22,526 nt of DNA from a virus: positions 1 to 22,526 of the IMG/VR virus record IMGVR_UViG_3300031213_000018. The stretch is one strand, 5' to 3'. Below the pieces are notes generated by a model. The model was not told where the DNA came from. It searched no databases and saw only the letters and a list, made by a program, of their open reading frames with translations. A program made the translations under genes and the position numbers. Position 1 is the first letter of the stretch, and each line of letters begins with the position of its first letter. This document shows, piece by piece, positions 9,326 through 16,136 of this stretch.

Positions 9326-9577
9326 TTAGGCGAAGGCGTCGATTGCCGCGATGGTCACGACACCGGCACCGCTGATGGCCGAGACGTGTGCATCGAAGTC
9401 GGCGTCCGAGGCGTGGATCACGATGCGGTCGCCCACGGTCAAAAGCGCCGCTGCGCTGTTGAAATAGCCCGTGCCCTTGACGGCCGCTTTCGCGTCGGCC
9501 CCGGCGTTGTAGCTGAAAATCTTGATGCCACCGCCGGAGCCACTGTGGTTCTCCAGTCCTTGCAGGTTGAAAGCCAT
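9326..9577 (-). CDS. Small virion-associated protein downstream of the capsid gene
   Basis: This 83-residue protein begins MAFNLQGLENHS and contains GTGYFNSAAALLTVGDRIVI, a pattern I associate with small proteins encoded next to podovirus capsid genes (a GYFN segment followed by a Leu-rich stretch and GDxI). The composition suggests a compact beta-rich domain, with the last ~25 residues (VSAISGAGVVTIAAIDAFA) alternating hydrophobic. The ATG at 9577 has GGAG eight bases upstream. Its place, 61 bp after the major capsid gene and before a terminator candidate, suggests a head decoration or other capsid-associated role, but no function is established from sequence. There is no signal peptide or membrane segment. 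Confidence 0.75.
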   Translation of the reverse strand: MAFNLQGLENHSGSGGGIKIFSYNAGADAKAAVKGTGYFNSAAALLTVGDRIVIHASDADFDAHVSAISGAGVVTIAAIDAFA

Positions 9578-9638
9578 GTTGCTTCTCCAGGTTCAGTTTC
9601 AGGAGAGGGCGAGCGTCAAGCCCGCCCCCTAGTGGCGC

Positions 9639-10487
9639 TTATGCGCCGTCCTCGTCGCAGGTGATCTCGACCACGCCACCGGCGTCAATCTCAATCGAAC
9701 CGGCCGAGAACAGCATGTTGGCGAGCCAGCTCGTCTTGGTCGGGATGTAGTTGACCTCCATCCGCTGATCCATTCCGATGGCGTGCCCGATGGCCGACTT
9801 CGCATAGGCGAAGGTGGTCCGGTCGCCGCCGGTCAGGTCGAGCCCGCCCTCGGCACGGGTTGCGATCCACTTGAACGACATGCCCAGGAAGCTGGAGATA
9901 TCGCCGTTCACCAAGGCGCGCACCGTGTTGAAGTCCGCGCTCGTCGCCTCGGTTTCCCCGAGGAGCCCTTCGCGGCCGACGTAGGAGCCCACATAGGTGA
10001 TATCCTCGTCCTCACCCACGCCGCCGTCGCCCAAGAGGCGAGACGCGCGACGGAGCTTGTCCACGTTCAGGTTGGTGTTCGCCCCGCCGATGGAGCTGGC
10101 CACGGTCAGGGTCGTTGCGGTCGCTTCGAGCGCGTCGATGATAAGCTGGTCCTCGCGGCGGCTGATCGCCTTGGCGATGGAACTGGCCAGCTCCTCGCGC
10201 TCGGAGATGTTGGTTTTCGCATCATCGAACACGTCGGTGTATTCGGCAGCGTTCCAATCTTCGAGCGTGGCCGTCGCGTTGGTGTGCGCCAGGTTCATCG
10301 GCACAACGTCGGTCTGCTTGACGCGACGGGTTGCCAGGCCAGCGGCCAGTTTCGGGAAGCGGTGGGTCGAACCCACAACGCCAGTTTTCACGCGCGTGGT
10401 GTCGCGCAGCTTGCCCATATCCTGATAGGCGTGCTTCACATCAGCGTCGAAGCTGGCGATTGCTGCGGTGGAGAGAGAGGTGGACAT
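9639..10487 (-). CDS. Major capsid protein (HK97-fold type)
   Basis: This 282-residue protein looks like the major capsid proteins of T7-like and related podoviruses. An N-terminal segment with FDADVKHAYQDMGKLRDTTR is followed by GSTHRFPKLAAG and VVPMNLAHTNATATLEDWNA. A spine-helix-like AKAISRREDQLIIDAL and a C-terminal VNYIPTKTSWLANMLFSAG complete it. Size and order (after scaffold, before tail genes) fit a major capsid protein. The ATG at 10487 is preceded by AAGGAG nine bases upstream. The gene has its own transcription signals: a terminator and a promoter candidate lie directly upstream, which would allow higher expression than the genes before it. The fold assignment is family knowledge, not derived here. 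Confidence 0.87.
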   Translation of the reverse strand: MSTSLSTAAIASFDADVKHAYQDMGKLRDTTRVKTGVVGSTHRFPKLAAGLATRRVKQTDVVPMNLAHTNATATLEDWNAAEYTDVFDDAKTNISEREELASSIAKAISRREDQLIIDALEATATTLTVASSIGGANTNLNVDKLRRASRLLGDGGVGEDEDITYVGSYVGREGLLGETEATSADFNTVRALVNGDISSFLGMSFKWIATRAEGGLDLTGGDRTTFAYAKSAIGHAIGMDQRMEVNYIPTKTSWLANMLFSAGSIEIDAGGVVEITCDEDGA

Positions 10488-10595
10488 TGCGTCACTCCTT
10501 CAAGGTTTCAATCGGGGGAGATCGAGGGCCTTGAGGGTCACGGGCCTGTCGCAAAAGCCGGGTGCCGTTCCTCGCGGGTCTGCATCTTGTGGTGC

Positions 10596-10624
10596 AATAT
10601 GCCACCAGAGAGACGATCTGGCAA
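10596..10624 (-). promoter_or_regulatory. Candidate sigma70-type promoter for the capsid gene
   Basis: On the minus strand TTGCCA (10624-10619) and CATATT (10601-10596) are separated by 17 bases, 109 bp before the capsid ATG and just after the terminator. The spacer holds a short inverted repeat, CCAGA-N7-TCTGG. Five of six bases match the -35 consensus and four of six the -10. Confidence 0.5.
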
Positions 10625-10632
10625 GCGCGCAT

Positions 10633-10671
10633 AAAAAAACGCCCCGGCGGGAGGAGGTTGCCGGGGCGTTT
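10633..10671 (-). terminator. Strong Rho-independent terminator after the scaffold gene
   Basis: On the minus strand a perfect stem of about 11-12 bp (AACGCCCCGGC pairing across an 11-base loop, 10670-10660 with 10648-10638) is followed directly by seven T. It lies 41 bp after the scaffold stop and upstream of the capsid promoter candidate. Confidence 0.9.
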
Positions 10672-10711
10672 AGGTGAGGGAGGTTTCATACAGAGCTTGC
10701 GCCCTGTGATC

Positions 10712-11725
10712 CTATAGCACACCAGACTTGATCGAGCCAGTGGCTTGCGGCGAGTTGCCAAACGCCTTCTGCATCAGGTGTTGAGCTTCTGCCATTGCTC
10801 CGTCCTTTTCAGAACCGGCTGGCATCCGGCTTGCGGCCGCGTGTTTGGCGTATGCCTCTTGCGGCGTCACCGATCCATCCGCACCGTCGGCCATCGGGAT
10901 CGGCTTCTCGCCCATCTCGCCGGTCAGGATGCGGTGAAAGATGCGCGCTGCGCGGCCGGTGCCGACCATTTGGGCGAACTCGGCCATGTCCTGATCGTCT
11001 TTCAGCACGCCGCGCTGGGCCAGCTTCTCGGCATAGGTGCCGATGGTGTTGACGATGGTGCTGGCTTCCTTCTGGCCGACCTCCTTGACCAGCGACTGCA
11101 TCTCTTGCTCGCCGCTGATCTTCTGCGCCTCCTCGTTCGACACGCCGATGGGCATCCCGCCTTCCGCGATCCCGCTCAAGCCCTCGCGCATGAGTTGGGT
11201 AAACGCCTTGTCGGGGATACCGAGCTTGTGCGCCGCCTTGCGGAAGGCATCGACATAGGGCTTCGAGGCTTCGCTGTTCAGCTCGTCCGCGATCTTGTCG
11301 TCGTCGCCCTCGGGATCGAACTTGTAGCCGTCGGGATCGTCGGGCACCGCGCCCTCCAGCTTGCCCTCGCCCTTGCCCTTCTGGGACAGCTCGCGCCGCG
11401 CGCCCTGGTAAGCCTTGGTCAGCTTCGCCAGCGTCTCGTCAGCCGACAAACCCACCAGATGATCCGGCAGCTCCATGCCCTCGGGCAGCTTCCAGGCTTC
11501 GCCCTCGCCTTCACCTTCCTTGCCGCCGGTCTTTTGCTTGGTGGCGAAGTCCAGGATCGAGGAGCCGCCCTGTTCCGATCCATCTCCTTCGCCATCTCCA
11601 CCTTCGCCGCCAGATCCTTCGCCCTGGTCGCCGCTGTCACCGTCTCCGTCGCCTTCGCCCGAACCACTCTTGCCTTCATCGGCTGGGCTCCAAACGGGGG
11701 CGTGATACTGCCAGAATTTCCACAT
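10712..11725 (-). CDS. Scaffold-like head assembly protein
   Basis: This 337-residue protein has a very acidic, Gly-rich N-terminal region (about residues 18-53, Gly with Glu, Asp and Ser), then helical segments such as LSADETLAKLTKAYQGARREL and a Gln/Met-rich middle, and a polar C-terminus. An acidic, helical, low-complexity protein immediately upstream of the major capsid gene is the usual profile and position of a podovirus scaffold (T7 gp9-like). Scaffolds diverge strongly, so position and composition carry the call. The ATG at 11725 has AAGGAG nine bases upstream. The gene ends 41 bp before a strong terminator, so it closes the portal-to-scaffold transcription block. No cysteine and no catalytic motif is seen. 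Confidence 0.72.
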   Translation of the reverse strand: MWKFWQYHAPVWSPADEGKSGSGEGDGDGDSGDQGEGSGGEGGDGEGDGSEQGGSSILDFATKQKTGGKEGEGEGEAWKLPEGMELPDHLVGLSADETLAKLTKAYQGARRELSQKGKGEGKLEGAVPDDPDGYKFDPEGDDDKIADELNSEASKPYVDAFRKAAHKLGIPDKAFTQLMREGLSGIAEGGMPIGVSNEEAQKISGEQEMQSLVKEVGQKEASTIVNTIGTYAEKLAQRGVLKDDQDMAEFAQMVGTGRAARIFHRILTGEMGEKPIPMADGADGSVTPQEAYAKHAAASRMPAGSEKDGAMAEAQHLMQKAFGNSPQATGSIKSGVL

Positions 11726-11765
11726 GCACGTCGTCTCCTTGTTCGCTGGGGTGTGGGTTTTCGTG

Positions 11766-12119
11766 TCAGCCCGCGAGGAGCTGGTTCACCTGGTCGCCTA
11801 CTTCGATTTTGGCTTCTCGCAGTCGGGTGACGGCGGGCCATTCTCCGGTGCGGTTGCCGTCCTCGTCAGCGACGAACGCCTGCATGTCCAGCTCTTTGAT
11901 CGCGGCGTCGATCTCCTCGTTGAGCTTGGTGATCGCCCGTTCGATCCGGCGGCGCGAGCCACGGTTCACCTTGGAGCGCTTCACCTCGCCCTCGATCAGT
12001 GCGGGCTGGCTGGCTTTCGCTTCCGCGATCTTTGCCTCCAGGTCTGCCACGGTTTCGTTGCTGTCCAGCTCGATCCCAAGGCCCTTGGCCTCCTCGATCA
12101 GATCATCCTTCTTGGCCAT
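11766..12119 (-). CDS. Small protein with HeH/LEM-like N-terminal motif
   Basis: This 117-residue protein starts MAKKDDLIEEAKGLGIEL and continues with DSNETVADLEAKIAEA, a short helix-extended-helix (HeH/LEM or Rho-N-like) pattern. A basic stretch VNRGSRRRIERAI (about 51-63) and an acidic helical C-terminal part follow. I chose the ATG at 12119 because AAGGAG lies six bases upstream; an ATG two codons earlier (12125) abuts the same site and is too close. The start overlaps the end of the Bbp19-like gene by 17 bp. Small HeH proteins are common next to phage portal and head genes, but their role is unknown. Nucleic-acid binding is possible from fold and charge only. Confidence 0.75.
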   Translation of the reverse strand: MAKKDDLIEEAKGLGIELDSNETVADLEAKIAEAKASQPALIEGEVKRSKVNRGSRRRIERAITKLNEEIDAAIKELDMQAFVADEDGNRTGEWPAVTRLREAKIEVGDQVNQLLAG

Positions 12120-12426
12120 TGCCATCTCCTTCTTGCGCCAGGGTGATGTTGTGAACGATATCGAACACGACTTGCGCCATGCCCTCACGGTAGAACGCTG
12201 CCTCGGCCCCCTGGCCCGGCACGCAGCGCGTCAAGTTGACGTAGCGGTTATACATATCAGCCAGAACCTCGCGCCCGGCAGGCGTCGAGAACACCACCGC
12301 GTAAAGCTCGGGATCGAGTCCCTGCTTGACGGGTGCCTGTGCCTCTGTGCGACGCATGAGATCGCGCCAAGCGTCACTGTCCGCGTTCTGGAACAGGGCA
12401 TCGAGCCCGGTGCTATCGTCTGCCAT
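12103..12426 (-). CDS. Bbp19-like small phage protein
   Basis: This 107-residue protein contains VVFSTPAGREVLADMYNRYV (about 44-63) and EAAFYREGMAQVVFDIVHNI (about 75-94). This is the pattern of the Bbp19-type family, small proteins encoded between portal and scaffold in many podoviruses. The ATG at 12426 has AGGAGG nine bases upstream. The gene overlaps the portal end by 14 bp and the HeH protein start by 17 bp, so all three are probably co-translated. The family has no established function. The position suggests a head-assembly accessory role, which is inference. No membrane segment is present. Confidence 0.8.
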   Translation of the reverse strand: MADDSTGLDALFQNADSDAWRDLMRRTEAQAPVKQGLDPELYAVVFSTPAGREVLADMYNRYVNLTRCVPGQGAEAAFYREGMAQVVFDIVHNITLAQEGDGNGQEG

Positions 12427-14035
12427 TCTGCTGTGCCTCCTGGGCTTCGACGGCCGCTGCCGCCACGTTGGGATCGGCCCCTTGCTGCGCCGCGCCTTGC
12501 ACCGCTGCTGCCTTCTTGAGCTGCGCCTTCTGTTCCTCGGTCGTGCGCAGGTCCATCGGCACGTTCATCAGATCGCCCAGGCGCGGCGTGACTTTCTCCA
12601 GGTCCATCTCGAACGCCATGAGCTGATCGCCGCCGATGGCTTTCAGCATTTCCATGAAGCGCACAATGTTCTCGACTTCCTGCATGGCCTCGCCCCGCGC
12701 GAGCGGGCTTGTCATGCGCACCTCGATCAGAAACTGGTCGATCTGGAGCCCCTGCGTCGGCAGGATTTGCTTGCTTTCCAGGATATCCACGACGCGCTGC
12801 ACGGCTGGGATCACGAACTCCGCATAGAGACGGCCCAGACCACCAGCTTGATCTGCCACCAGCTCGCGGGCACGCTGCACGAACTCGGTCGCGGTGCGGA
12901 TCGGGCCTGCCTCGGGCGGCAGGCTGTTGTCACCGATCACCTTGCGAATGTTCATGTGGAGCGTGTCCAGCACCAGCTCGCCAAAGTCGATCCGCTGGGG
13001 ATTGTCGAGGCGCTGGAGGCTGGGACCGTCCGGCCCGCCGTTGCGGCGCACCTTGATGATCGAATAGGGTTTGATCGAGATCGGCCCGTTCAGCCCGTTC
13101 TCGGTCGCGGTGTAGACGCCAGCCACGGCCACGGCCACGGCACGCAAGGTCAGCTCCACGATCTTGTTAGCGGTGCGGATATCGGGCAACGCGAACAGCA
13201 CCGGACCCCGCCCACGGTTTTCGCCCGGCAGCTTGGAGTATCGCGGCGTCACGAAAGGCGATGTGCGGCTCTGGCGTTCGACCAGGCGAGCCTTGTCAGC
13301 GCCCTTCTGCCAGAACACCTCGTAGCGGAACGGCCGCTCCTTCTCGTCATAGTCGCGGTAGACCACCGAGGCGAGCTTGACCATGCCGGGCGTCGGCTTC
13401 TCGGCCTCCTCTTCCAGCTTCTCGGGCAATGTTGCGTCTGGCCACTCGGCCATGATCGCATCAGCGCGGATTTCGTGCCAGAAGAACCAGCGATCCAGCC
13501 GCCCGTTCGGCCCCTCGTAGGCGTAGAAGTGCGAGAGAGGCATGGCTTGGAAGATCACCGGCTCGCCCAGGAAGTCCTCGTTCGGCATCACCTTCATGCC
13601 GCCCTGGCCATAGTGCCAGTCGATGTATGTCTCATTGGAGGCGGTCGGAAAGCCTGGCCCGTTAAACACGGCCTGCACGATGTTGGTGACGGCCTCCAGC
13701 TCTGCCTTGGCCTCGTCTTTCGCCTTGCCCACGGCCTCCTTGAAAGCCTCGTCCGGCATCTGTTTTGCAGCCGGTCCCAGGCCAATCTCAAACCAGTCCT
13801 GAAATTGTGGGGTGAAGTCCGAGGAGAGACGGTTGGCGGCTCGGATCACCGACACCTGGGGCGTGCTGTCCCAGTTGTAAGCGGCCTTGTTCTGGCCCTC
13901 TTTGCGCTTGGTGAAATTCTCGCGGTCAGGGAACGTCAGCTCCATCGCTTCGCGGTAAATCTCGTCCGAGGCTTCCTTGTCGCGCTTTGCGGCAAGGATC
14001 GCCTTCCACGCCTTGTCGATGGGCCACTGCGCCAC
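12413..14035 (-). CDS. Portal protein (head-to-tail connector, T7-like)
   Basis: This 540-residue protein is the head-to-tail connector, which forms the dodecameric ring through which DNA is packaged and ejected. N-terminal DEIYREAMELTFPDRENF (about 24-41), then LSSDFTPQFQDWFEIGLG (about 70-87), and near the middle IKVRRNGGPDGPSLQRL and IGDNSLPPEAGPIRTATEF are characteristic of the T7-type family. Its length agrees with T7 gp8 (536). The start codon is GTG at 14035, with GGAGG six bases upstream overlapping the end of the preceding 71-residue gene. The C-terminal ~30 residues are Ala/Gln-rich and probably disordered. The gene stands at the head of the portal-Bbp19-HeH-scaffold block. Confidence 0.95.
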   Translation of the reverse strand: MAQWPIDKAWKAILAAKRDKEASDEIYREAMELTFPDRENFTKRKEGQNKAAYNWDSTPQVSVIRAANRLSSDFTPQFQDWFEIGLGPAAKQMPDEAFKEAVGKAKDEAKAELEAVTNIVQAVFNGPGFPTASNETYIDWHYGQGGMKVMPNEDFLGEPVIFQAMPLSHFYAYEGPNGRLDRWFFWHEIRADAIMAEWPDATLPEKLEEEAEKPTPGMVKLASVVYRDYDEKERPFRYEVFWQKGADKARLVERQSRTSPFVTPRYSKLPGENRGRGPVLFALPDIRTANKIVELTLRAVAVAVAGVYTATENGLNGPISIKPYSIIKVRRNGGPDGPSLQRLDNPQRIDFGELVLDTLHMNIRKVIGDNSLPPEAGPIRTATEFVQRARELVADQAGGLGRLYAEFVIPAVQRVVDILESKQILPTQGLQIDQFLIEVRMTSPLARGEAMQEVENIVRFMEMLKAIGGDQLMAFEMDLEKVTPRLGDLMNVPMDLRTTEEQKAQLKKAAAVQGAAQQGADPNVAAAAVEAQEAQQNGRR

Positions 14036-14037
14036 GA

Positions 14038-14253
14038 TCAGCCTCCGAGCGTTTTTTTAAGGTGGTCTGACAGGTTGCCGATCAGCATGTCCCGACCCCG
14101 AGTGCTCGCGCCGCCACCGCCGCCACGTTCGGCACGCTGCTGCGAGCGGTTGGCCTCCTCGTTCGAGGTTTGCCGCTCGCGCCGTGCCTGCGCTGCCTGC
14201 TTCTTCGCTTCCTCTTGTGCGCCGTTGTCGCCGCCCCCGAAAATTCCGCCCAT
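14038..14253 (-). CDS. Small basic protein before the portal gene
   Basis: This 71-residue protein starts MGGIFGGGDNG and is strongly helical and charged (many Arg, Gln, Glu). It ends in GRDMLIGNLSDHLKKTLGG. Short MGGIFGG-type proteins just upstream of the portal are frequent in podoviruses, and some are virion or tail-assembly components, but I cannot assign a function. I chose the ATG at 14253 because GGAGG lies five bases upstream; it overlaps the TGA of the GNAT-like gene (ATGATG). In-frame ATGs at 14256 and 14265 are alternatives with poorer spacing. Its TGA is two bases before the portal GTG, so the two genes are probably coupled. Confidence 0.7.
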   Translation of the reverse strand: MGGIFGGGDNGAQEEAKKQAAQARRERQTSNEEANRSQQRAERGGGGGASTRGRDMLIGNLSDHLKKTLGG

Positions 14254-14705
14254 CATCGCCTCCATAGGTATAAGCTCAAGTCGCGCCCCGTCGGGGAAAA
14301 CCCTGTCGCTGGTCCGCAATCTAACCGAAAACCGAACCATTCGGCAAATCTAATCGCTCTTTCGTCGTCAGAGGCCACCCAGGCGCGCAACTCGTCATAG
14401 ACTGCGCCGCTGTCGCGGAAGATCGTGACCAGCCGGAACAGCGGCCGAAGCTCGGCCGAGGATCGGATTGCGGCACCGGGATATGAGACGAACCAGCCGC
14501 GCCGGTTTACGTCGGGCATGATCGCCATGCTGGCCACAAACTCGCCGTGATCGTCCTCCAGCGTCCAGGCCCACTTAGCCGTCGTCGCCACCATCTCGGG
14601 CAAAAACGGTTGAGCCAACGCTTCCGCTTGTTCCTCGGGCCTTAGCCTCTGCAACATCTCTGGCAACGTCCTGTTGCCCGTGATCCCCACCAGGAGCTGT
14701 GCCAT
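14253..14705 (-). CDS. GNAT-like protein of the structural region
   Basis: This 150-residue protein contains WAWTLEDDHGEFVASMAIMP, DVNRRGWFVSYPGAAI and a C-terminal ERAIRFAEWFGFRLDC. That succession of a strand, a helix-capping segment and a late AxxxYxxxGF-like helix is suggestive of an acyltransferase (GNAT) fold. Small GNAT-like proteins are known beside portal genes of podoviruses, with unclear role. The ATG at 14705 has AAGGGG about nine bases upstream. A GTG at 14753 in the same frame is a real alternative, because third-position G+C is high from about 14760 onward. The 5' part overlaps the 163-residue gene by 131 bp in another frame. Acetyl-CoA binding residues are not clearly seen. 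Confidence 0.7.
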   Translation of the reverse strand: MAQLLVGITGNRTLPEMLQRLRPEEQAEALAQPFLPEMVATTAKWAWTLEDDHGEFVASMAIMPDVNRRGWFVSYPGAAIRSSAELRPLFRLVTIFRDSGAVYDELRAWVASDDERAIRFAEWFGFRLDCGPATGFSPTGRDLSLYLWRR

Positions 14706-15066
14706 ATCCCTGATCCCCTTCCACTCGTCCGGCCCAATCGGCCTTTGCCACGGCACGCGCCGCCGCTCGTTTGTTCCCGCCCTCCTGGGCGCTCGATCCC
14801 TGGAGGTGGTGCGGCTTGAGATCGAGGTGGAACTCCTGAACGTCGATGCGGTGCCAGATACCAGCGAGGATCGGCAGCTTGCCGGACACTGTTCGGATGA
14901 AGGTCGAGCGGCGCATGTGGATGCGGCCCTTGCTGTCGGTCCTGACCACGCCAGAACGCGGCCACACGTCGTCGTCATGCACCATGAAGCTGGGCAACAT
15001 CGCCACGTTGCCTTTGCATGCGCGCATTAGCGACGGGATGGACAGGTCAAGATCGGGTTCGGTCAT
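14575..15066 (-). CDS. Unknown protein overlapping the GNAT-like gene
   Basis: I do not recognise this 163-residue protein. Its first ~100 residues look like a genuine conserved-type domain: SLMRACKGNVAMLPSFMVHD, a GVVRTDSKGRIHMRRSTFIR segment and LAGIWHRIDVQEFHLDLKPH. The last ~60 residues are Gly/Asp/Ala-rich and read like an out-of-frame sequence. Third-position G+C is 17 of 20 codons at 14761-14820, falling to 11 of 20 and then 8 of 20 in the next two 60-base blocks, while the GNAT-like frame rises. The ATG at 15066 overlaps the VRR-NUC stop (ATGA). The gene may have a degenerate tail, or a frameshift may join it to the GNAT-like gene. Confidence 0.6.
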   Translation of the reverse strand: MTEPDLDLSIPSLMRACKGNVAMLPSFMVHDDDVWPRSGVVRTDSKGRIHMRRSTFIRTVSGKLPILAGIWHRIDVQEFHLDLKPHHLQGSSAQEGGNKRAAARAVAKADWAGRVEGDQGYGTAPGGDHGQQDVARDVAEAKARGTSGSVGSTVFARDGGDDG

Positions 15067-15482
15067 GTCAGCCCCCATTGTTTCAAAATGGCCTCGGCCT
15101 CGGTCACGGATCTTACCACGGCATAGGGCGCACCAGCTCGCGCCAGATCACGCTGGATATCCTTTTGCGCATCGCTCTGTGGGCTCTTGGCCTTAATCTC
15201 CAGCCCGTAGAACCGGCCCTGCCAGATGATCTCGATATCTGTCCAGCCCGCCTTGGTGCCGAGCTTGCGCGCCTTGGCGATCTGGCGAGCCGCCTCGGGT
15301 CCGGCCATGTCCAGCTCGTTCGGGCTGTGGTGATAAATCGCGTCGGCCGGTAGCGCGAGATCGAGGAGCTGGAGGATCGCCTTGTGGATCGCCCCCTCGC
15401 GGTCCTGGCGCGGCGCGCTGTGGTCGCCGTCGGCCTTGTAGAACGCCTGGAGCTGGGCGGCTGTCATGCGGTTGCCGGTCAT
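15063..15482 (-). CDS. VRR-NUC domain nuclease
   Basis: This 139-residue protein is a single VRR-NUC (PD-(D/E)XK superfamily) nuclease domain. Visible motifs are an N-terminal helix with REGAIHKAILQLL (Glu29), GTKAGWTDIEII (Asp82), FYGLEIKAKS (Glu95-x-Lys97) and a following helix DAQKDIQRDLARAGAPYAVV with Gln106. Members cleave branched DNA such as Holliday junctions or flaps. In a phage this could resolve replication intermediates before packaging, comparable to T7 gp3, but that role is inference. The ATG at 15482 has GAGGA seven bases upstream and overlaps the preceding stop (ATGA); a second ATG at 15467 lacks a ribosome binding site. The gene lies in a chain of coupled small genes leading to the portal. 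Confidence 0.88.
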   Translation of the reverse strand: MTGNRMTAAQLQAFYKADGDHSAPRQDREGAIHKAILQLLDLALPADAIYHHSPNELDMAGPEAARQIAKARKLGTKAGWTDIEIIWQGRFYGLEIKAKSPQSDAQKDIQRDLARAGAPYAVVRSVTEAEAILKQWGLT

Positions 15483-15676
15483 AGCTTGTTCCTCGCCCAC
15501 TTGAGCGCATTGGCCAGACGGTCGCGTATGTCCTGGGTTGCGCTCGACTTCGGCCCCTTGCACGGGCATGGAGCAAGCGCGACCAGGAGCCCGTGGATTT
15601 CATCGGCCGGAACGTAGATCACGGCCATGCCGTTCTCGATCTTGACGTGGCCCCGCTTCTCGTCGCGCAGGCTCAT
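15479..15676 (-). CDS. Small conserved-type phage protein (CPCK motif)
   Basis: This 65-residue protein has an N-terminal beta-like part (HVKIENGMAVIYVPADEI) and ends with PCPCKGPKSSATQDIRDRL followed by a helix NALKWARNKL. The C-x-C/KSxAT-x-DIRxRLA pattern recurs in small, uncharacterised phage proteins. The two Cys could bind metal, but two are few. The ATG at 15676 overlaps the TGA of the 50-residue gene (ATGA), and its own stop overlaps the VRR-NUC start in the same way, so it belongs to the coupled chain. Function unknown. Confidence 0.72.
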   Translation of the reverse strand: MSLRDEKRGHVKIENGMAVIYVPADEIHGLLVALAPCPCKGPKSSATQDIRDRLANALKWARNKL

Positions 15677-15825
15677 GCCGACACCGCCGCGAAACATTGC
15701 ACCGCCACCCCGAGGAGCCCGGCGAAGTAATCCGCTGCCTCGGCACACTCCAGCGGCGTGGGATACGCTCCCAGCTCGGGCAGGCCCGGCATCATCGCAA
15801 TGGCCCTCCAGATTGCCTCGCTCAT
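15673..15825 (-). CDS. Short hypothetical protein (50 aa)
   Basis: This 50-residue protein starts MSEAIWRAIAMMPGLPELGAY and continues ECAEAADYFAGLLGVAVQC. It is mildly hydrophobic at the C-terminus but not clearly transmembrane. The start is fixed by ATGA overlaps with the genes on both sides and by GGGGAAAG directly upstream. No homology is recognised. It is accepted because it fills a tightly coupled operon without gaps. Confidence 0.6.
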   Translation of the reverse strand: MSEAIWRAIAMMPGLPELGAYPTPLECAEAADYFAGLLGVAVQCFAAVSA

Positions 15826-16022
15826 TCTTTCCCCTCCGCTCTGCGCATCCGGCGAATTGCCCGGTGCATGATCTTGGTCCGCTCGCGCTGATCCCATTCG
15901 AGGCTCGCTTTTCTTCGCTCGATCCGCGTGTCCAGAACGATAAGCCTTTGTGCTTCCTCGGCTTTCGTGAAACGCCGCCAGGGCGCATCAACCGTTCCCC
16001 GCTGCACATCTTCCTCGGCCAT
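15822..16022 (-). CDS. Small highly charged helical protein (66 aa)
   Basis: This 66-residue protein is dominated by Arg, Lys and Glu, for example RIERRKASLEWDQRERTKIM and RRMRRAEGKE at the end. It is probably one or two long helices, and its basic charge allows nucleic-acid binding as a guess only. The ATG at 16022 follows AAGGGA about ten bases upstream. This is the first minus-strand gene after the divergent promoter region, so it likely begins the coupled chain 66 aa - 50 aa - 65 aa - VRR-NUC. Function unknown. Confidence 0.6.
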   Translation of the reverse strand: MAEEDVQRGTVDAPWRRFTKAEEAQRLIVLDTRIERRKASLEWDQRERTKIMHRAIRRMRRAEGKE

Positions 16023-16051
16023 CGGCGCAATTCCCTTGCTTTACTCGGAAC

Positions 16052-16091
16052 TGCATACACCTTGACAAGCTGCACGGTCAACCTGTAACGT
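16052..16091. promoter_or_regulatory. Back-to-back divergent promoter candidate with shared inverted repeat
   Basis: On the plus strand TTGACA (16062-16067) is followed after 18 bases by TAACGT (16086-16091). On the minus strand TTGACC (16081-16076) is followed after 18 bases by TATGCA (16057-16052). The two -35 hexamers form an inverted repeat, TTGAC-N10-GTCAA, so each promoter's -35 lies inside the other's spacer. The -10 boxes are weak matches. One protein bound to the dyad could control both directions. Confidence 0.5.
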
Positions 16092-16136
16092 ATGCCTTGC
16101 GCAATGTGCGCCACACCCCATCGAAAGGAAATCACT

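Noticed and set aside
9578-9638. Possible hairpin between the capsid and the small virion gene
   Set aside because: The stem is weak and no T-tract follows on the minus strand, so I do not call a terminator.
10745-11830. Plus-strand open frame of 361 codons
   Set aside because: Antisense to the scaffold-like gene; no domain and no promoter or ribosome binding site seen.
12326-14353. Plus-strand open frame of 675 codons
   Set aside because: Antisense to the portal gene, which has clear family motifs and a strong ribosome binding site on the other strand.
14754-14978. Upstream extension of the GNAT-like frame to an ATG at 14978
   Set aside because: This stretch overlaps the well-supported first part of the 163-residue gene, and the Ser/Arg/Thr-rich translation looks out of frame.
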